A stretch of DNA of 64,000 nt from Odiellus spinosus. Lineage: Eukaryota > Arthropoda > Arachnida > Opiliones > Phalangiidae. This document shows, in pieces, positions 60,583 to 64,000 of the stretch. A program made the translations under genes and the position numbers. Numbering within the stretch: the first letter of the stretch is position 1; the number at the start of each line of letters is the position of its first letter. The stretch is from assembly GCA_963920705.1 (NCBI GenBank), contig OY987230.1:18377320-18441319 (forward strand). Direction: 5' to 3'. The notes beneath the pieces were generated by a model. It was not told where the DNA came from, ran no database searches, and saw only the letters and a list, made by a program, of their open reading frames with translations.

Positions 60583-61204
60583 GGGGAACGGCATTTACCC
60601 AATTTAGTGAAAACTATCTATTAATAAATAAGTACTAAAGTAATAACGTTTTTATTACTAATTAAAGTTTTATATTAATTAATTTATATATTAATTAAAC
60701 CAATTCTTCGAATTTGTCAAGAAATTAACGTTTAACGGATATCTTGATTTTATTTATTTTTTATTCTCAGATATTTTCTATCGGTTATTTATTCGAAACC
60801 AGCTCAATTTATACCCTTAAACTAGATCATTTTCCTGGAAATTCGATGCTTAAATTTACATACTGAGAAATTATTTTCTTCGCGCTGTTAATAGTTCCCA
60901 AAAATTTAATACTCTTATCAGATTAGATAAACAACTTGCTTGAAAACTATATGTTTTTATTATTTTCCAAATGACTCTTTCACGCGGTCACCCGAAGATA
61001 ACTCTCGTAACTAAATGGCGGAAAAATACTATAGCTATAATGCGAGTAGAGACTGAGGTTCACCTTCGAATATAAGAATGTCTTACAATCCCACTCGTTT
61101 TATCAAATCCCGCGATAGAGAAGTAAGGGGGTCGTGGAAGCCTGAAATATTTTATAGGGGGCTAAAAGGACATTTCAACGTGGCTTAAAAATGGCCCCCT
61201 TATA

Positions 61205-61680
61205 GCCTCGCTAGGTGCCTATATTCGGTAAGGCCACATTCCCTCGGTGTGTCGCGTTAAACCAAGCGTGCCTTAATAGAGCCGCGTGCGGCCTGGGGAA
61301 AAAAAAGGCGGGAAAAGCGGTTTTCGGAGAGATAAGCTTCATTCGCGCGCGCCCCATCCCCGATATAGTCGCCAATGAGTGGCGCGAAATGGCACGTGAG
61401 TTTCGGTTAAAAGGGCGCGAGAAAAAAAAAAAAAAAGGCGGGAAAAGATTTTTTGGCTCGCGACCCTTTTTACACGAACGGATTAACTATATAGGGTGTG
61501 GTAGAATCTCGCGAGAGTCGCGACATTATTTCGTTCGAAAAAGGAGGGGAAACGAAACAAAAATAACAAAAGTGGAAAAACGTGCGAGAAAAAATGAAAC
61601 TACGTCGCGTTTCTTCCCATCCATTTTTTTGGCGGGAAATATAAAAAAGTAAAGGGTACCACGTACCCTAACTCACGTTT
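61205..61680. other. CpG-rich patch with a TCTCGCGAGA motif
   Basis: GC and CpG content are well above the surroundings, with GGCGGGAAAA repeated and the palindrome TCTCGCGAGA at 61,507-61,516, a motif known from some animal core promoters. A 145-codon plus-strand ORF (61,215-61,652) is rich in K/R/G and lacks any domain, so I treat this as possible regulatory DNA rather than a gene. Confidence 0.3.
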
Positions 61681-62377
61681 TCGATAAGACTCTGACCGTT
61701 TAACGTACGGAAAAGATACGGAAGCTAAACGACGGGTATATGGAATCAAAATGAACCGGCTGCGCTGCTTGGCTCTCTAGTTTATGTAGTCTGTTATATG
61801 TATACACTGAGATGTCACTATTTCCTCGCTTTCCACCCATCTGTCCCTTTTCTATGGATTGAAACCTCATATTGAACGTATTTATAGACTTGGTATCTCG
61901 AAATGTTATTTGGTATGAAAGTTCTTATGACGGGTTTGACCTATTTATTGAAAATATATCTGGTTTTAGTATAGTTTTTTTTTATCGTGATACTTTTGAA
62001 GTCATCGTAAGATCGTTTTTAATAGTTAAAAGAATCAATATGTAGTTCAAAACTCTTACATTATGTTTATATATATATTTACTAACGTTACCAGAATGGT
62101 GATATCAAAAGTCAATCACTTTATTTTATATAAGTAAACAACGCCCCATATATTAATGCTATCAGCAAAGGTCCAAGTAAATGTACCTACAGATTCGACC
62201 AAGACATGGGTGATGACTTTTTTTGGCTAGTTTTAATTGATGGGTTAGTATTTTACATCAGAATCAATGTGAATTTACCTTAATTTTGACGCAAAATCTA
62301 GATTTTTGGCCAAAAAAATTTGGTTGAAAACGCGCCTTAAGATCTCGCGCTTAATTTTAACCATTGACATATATATC

Positions 62378-62692
62378 AAGAATCCATTCAGGTTCCATAA
62401 GAATATGGGAGGGCCGCGATTCAATAACCATCCTCCCAAACTTTGTAGCAAAAGTTCGTCCGCTTCGAATCGATTTTTCAAGTAAATCGCTCCTGACATT
62501 ATATTATTAACCCGCGCCACTAACGACCTTGACATAATATTTTGGGTAATAAAAATGGAGCCGACCGAAAAAAGATCTAAGCGTACAAATGTTGCGAAAA
62601 TTGCGGACGAACTTTTGTTACAAAGTTTGGGAGGATGGTACCAGAGGCTAAAGCTAAGCTCCCATATTATTATGGAACCTGAATGGATTCTT
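62378..62692. mobile_element. Small foldback element (AAGAATCCATTCAGG ends)
   Basis: Arms of about 110 bp are inverted: AAGAATCCATTCAGGTTCCA, ATCCTCCCAAACTTTGT and AAAAGTTCGTCCGC on the left, mirrored on the right, around a ~135-bp centre. The outer 19 bp are nearly the same as the half-site of the 38-bp palindrome at 10,989. ORFs on both strands across this interval merely follow the inverted repeat. Confidence 0.75.
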
Positions 62693-62899
62693 ATTAAGCT
62701 CGCAAACTTCCTTAAATGGGATACCTTTAATTTTACACTTAACACGATAAAGATAGACCTCAGAGACTTTATCAGTATTAAATTGCAACCATTTTTCTGG
62801 TATAGCGTTCGTAATTTATTGTTGAATAAGCTCCAAAGGGTAGCTTATAAGCTTTAAAAATCTCGTATATTATGTGTTTCAATCAGAAAATGAAATCCA

Positions 62900-63440
62900 C
62901 CGGCTACCCGATTTATCAAACTGTTGGGAAGTTCCCCCTCTAAAATATAGTTCACTGAACAAACGTATACAAACCCTTATATAACGTCGAATGAAACTAG
63001 TCAAAGAGCTTATAGGGAAACAGACCCAACTAGTTTATTATGATGAAGTTAGATAAATAAACCATGTTTCCGTGCTCAACTCTATTACATTTTTCTGTAT
63101 CGGACAAAATAAATATAGTCAGAGTTAGTTTCAGTCTTTAGAGTTTACAGGGTATGGCATCTCTTTTGAATATTTTTGCACATTTAATATGAATTATTTT
63201 ACAAATTTCGTATATTTTTATTTTTTAAAATTTTACGTTTTTCATATTTTACATTTTTTTCATATATTTTACAATTTTCATATTTTTGCATTTTTCATAT
63301 ATTTTATATTTTTCATATTCTTATTTTTTACATATTTTTACATTTTTCATATTTTTACATTTTTCACATTCTTTCCTTTTCATATTTTTTCATTTTTTAT
63401 ATTTTTCACATTTCTAAGGAATATTTTACGCCTTTAATAA
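62900..63440. repeat. T-rich low-complexity stretch (CATATTTTTACATTTTTC words)
   Basis: From about 63,190 it is a degenerate TTTTTCATATTTTACA repeat that grades into the 21-bp array. The 82-codon ORF coding F/I/Y/H is a product of this composition. Confidence 0.7.
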
Positions 63441-63454
63441 TATTTTTGCACATC

Positions 63455-64000
63455 CAATAAGAATATTTTACATATTTTTAAAGGTTTTACCCATTTAAAA
63501 GATTTTACACATTTAAAGAATATTTTACACATTTAAAGGAATATTTTACACATTTAAAATAATATTTTACACATTTAAAATAATATTTTACACATTTAAA
63601 ATAATATTTTACACATTTAAAATAATATTTTACACATTTTAAAAGAATATTTTACACATTTTAATAGAATATTTTACACATTTTAATAGAATATTTTACA
63701 CATTTAAAAGAATATTTTACACATTTAAAAGAATATTTTACACATTTAAAAGAATATTTTACACATTTAAAAGAATATTTTACACATTTAAAAGAATATT
63801 TTACACATTTAAAAGAATATTTTACACATTTAAAATAATATTTTACACATTTAAAAGAATATTTTACACATTTAAAAGAATATTTTACACATTTAAAAGA
63901 ATATTTTACACATTTAAAAGAATATTTTACACATTTAAAAGAATATTTTACACATTTAAAAGAATATTTTACACATTTAAAATAATATTTTACACATTTA
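63455..64000 (+). repeat. 21-bp minisatellite running off the window end (~26 copies visible)
   Basis: Unit AGAATATTTTACACATTTAAA (21 bp), with variants TAATATT for GAATATT and TTTTAATA for TTTAAAA. The array is open at position 64,000, so its true length is unknown. Confidence 0.93.

Noticed and set aside
61215..61652. 145-codon ORF in the CpG-rich patch
   Set aside because: Dominated by K/R/G from A- and G-runs, with no domain, and the open frame follows from low stop-codon density in GC-rich DNA.
62275..62857. 156- and 100-codon ORFs on opposite strands
   Set aside because: Both run through the same inverted repeat and mirror each other, so they are repeat by-products.
63189..63437. 82-codon F/I/Y/H-rich ORF
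   Set aside because: Translation of a T-rich degenerate tandem repeat.

Overview
This window is animal nuclear DNA: AT-rich, intron-bearing and full of repeats. Four conserved protein-coding genes can be reconstructed exon by exon with GT-AG introns and intact reading frames. The gene families, mostly short introns and many satellites and miniature transposons suggest an invertebrate, most likely an arthropod. I cannot name the species from sequence alone.

Layout. 1-13.1 kb is almost gene-free. It holds a 535-bp satellite whose units are themselves foldbacks (about 1140-4170), several MITE-like repeats and a degenerate GAGTACTCGTT repeat field. 13.15-17.33 kb (- strand) is a complete 10-exon ceramide synthase (372 aa). 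17,347-24,649 is a 7.3-kb foldback transposon with two 3.4-kb inverted arms. Each arm is mostly a tandem array of 146-180-bp units around a 450-bp spacer, and the element is bounded by a perfect 8-bp duplication (CTCTCACG). It sits about 20 bp upstream of the ceramide synthase start codon. 25.27-28.34 kb (+) is a complete 9-exon polypeptide GalNAc-transferase (653 aa), originally head-to-head with ceramide synthase. 30.1-31.2 kb (-) is a 4-exon TACO1/YebC-family gene (297 aa), with a possible 64-aa membrane microprotein ORF upstream. 32.3-33.9 kb (-) is a two-exon BTB-BACK gene (479 aa).

34-64 kb contains no complete gene. There are two candidate 5' coding exons on + (38,146-38,298; 40,614-40,692), and a GC-richer stretch ending in a strong splice donor (41,990) that looks like a non-coding first exon of a gene extending to the right. 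The rest is minisatellites (20, 31, 24 and 21 bp), a 180-bp tandem repeat and miniature inverted-repeat elements. These include three near-identical copies with perfect 7-bp target duplications and a pair with 9-bp duplications.

The most unusual object is the foldback element. Its repeat unit carries a complete mini-intron (GTAAGT, TACTAAT, TTCCAG; 61 nt) that is kept even in diverged units. Many units also carry plausible splice sites on the other strand. The four genes are ordinary housekeeping functions (sphingolipid synthesis, O-glycosylation, mitochondrial translation, a probable ubiquitin-ligase adaptor or cytoskeletal BTB protein) and do not form a pathway together.
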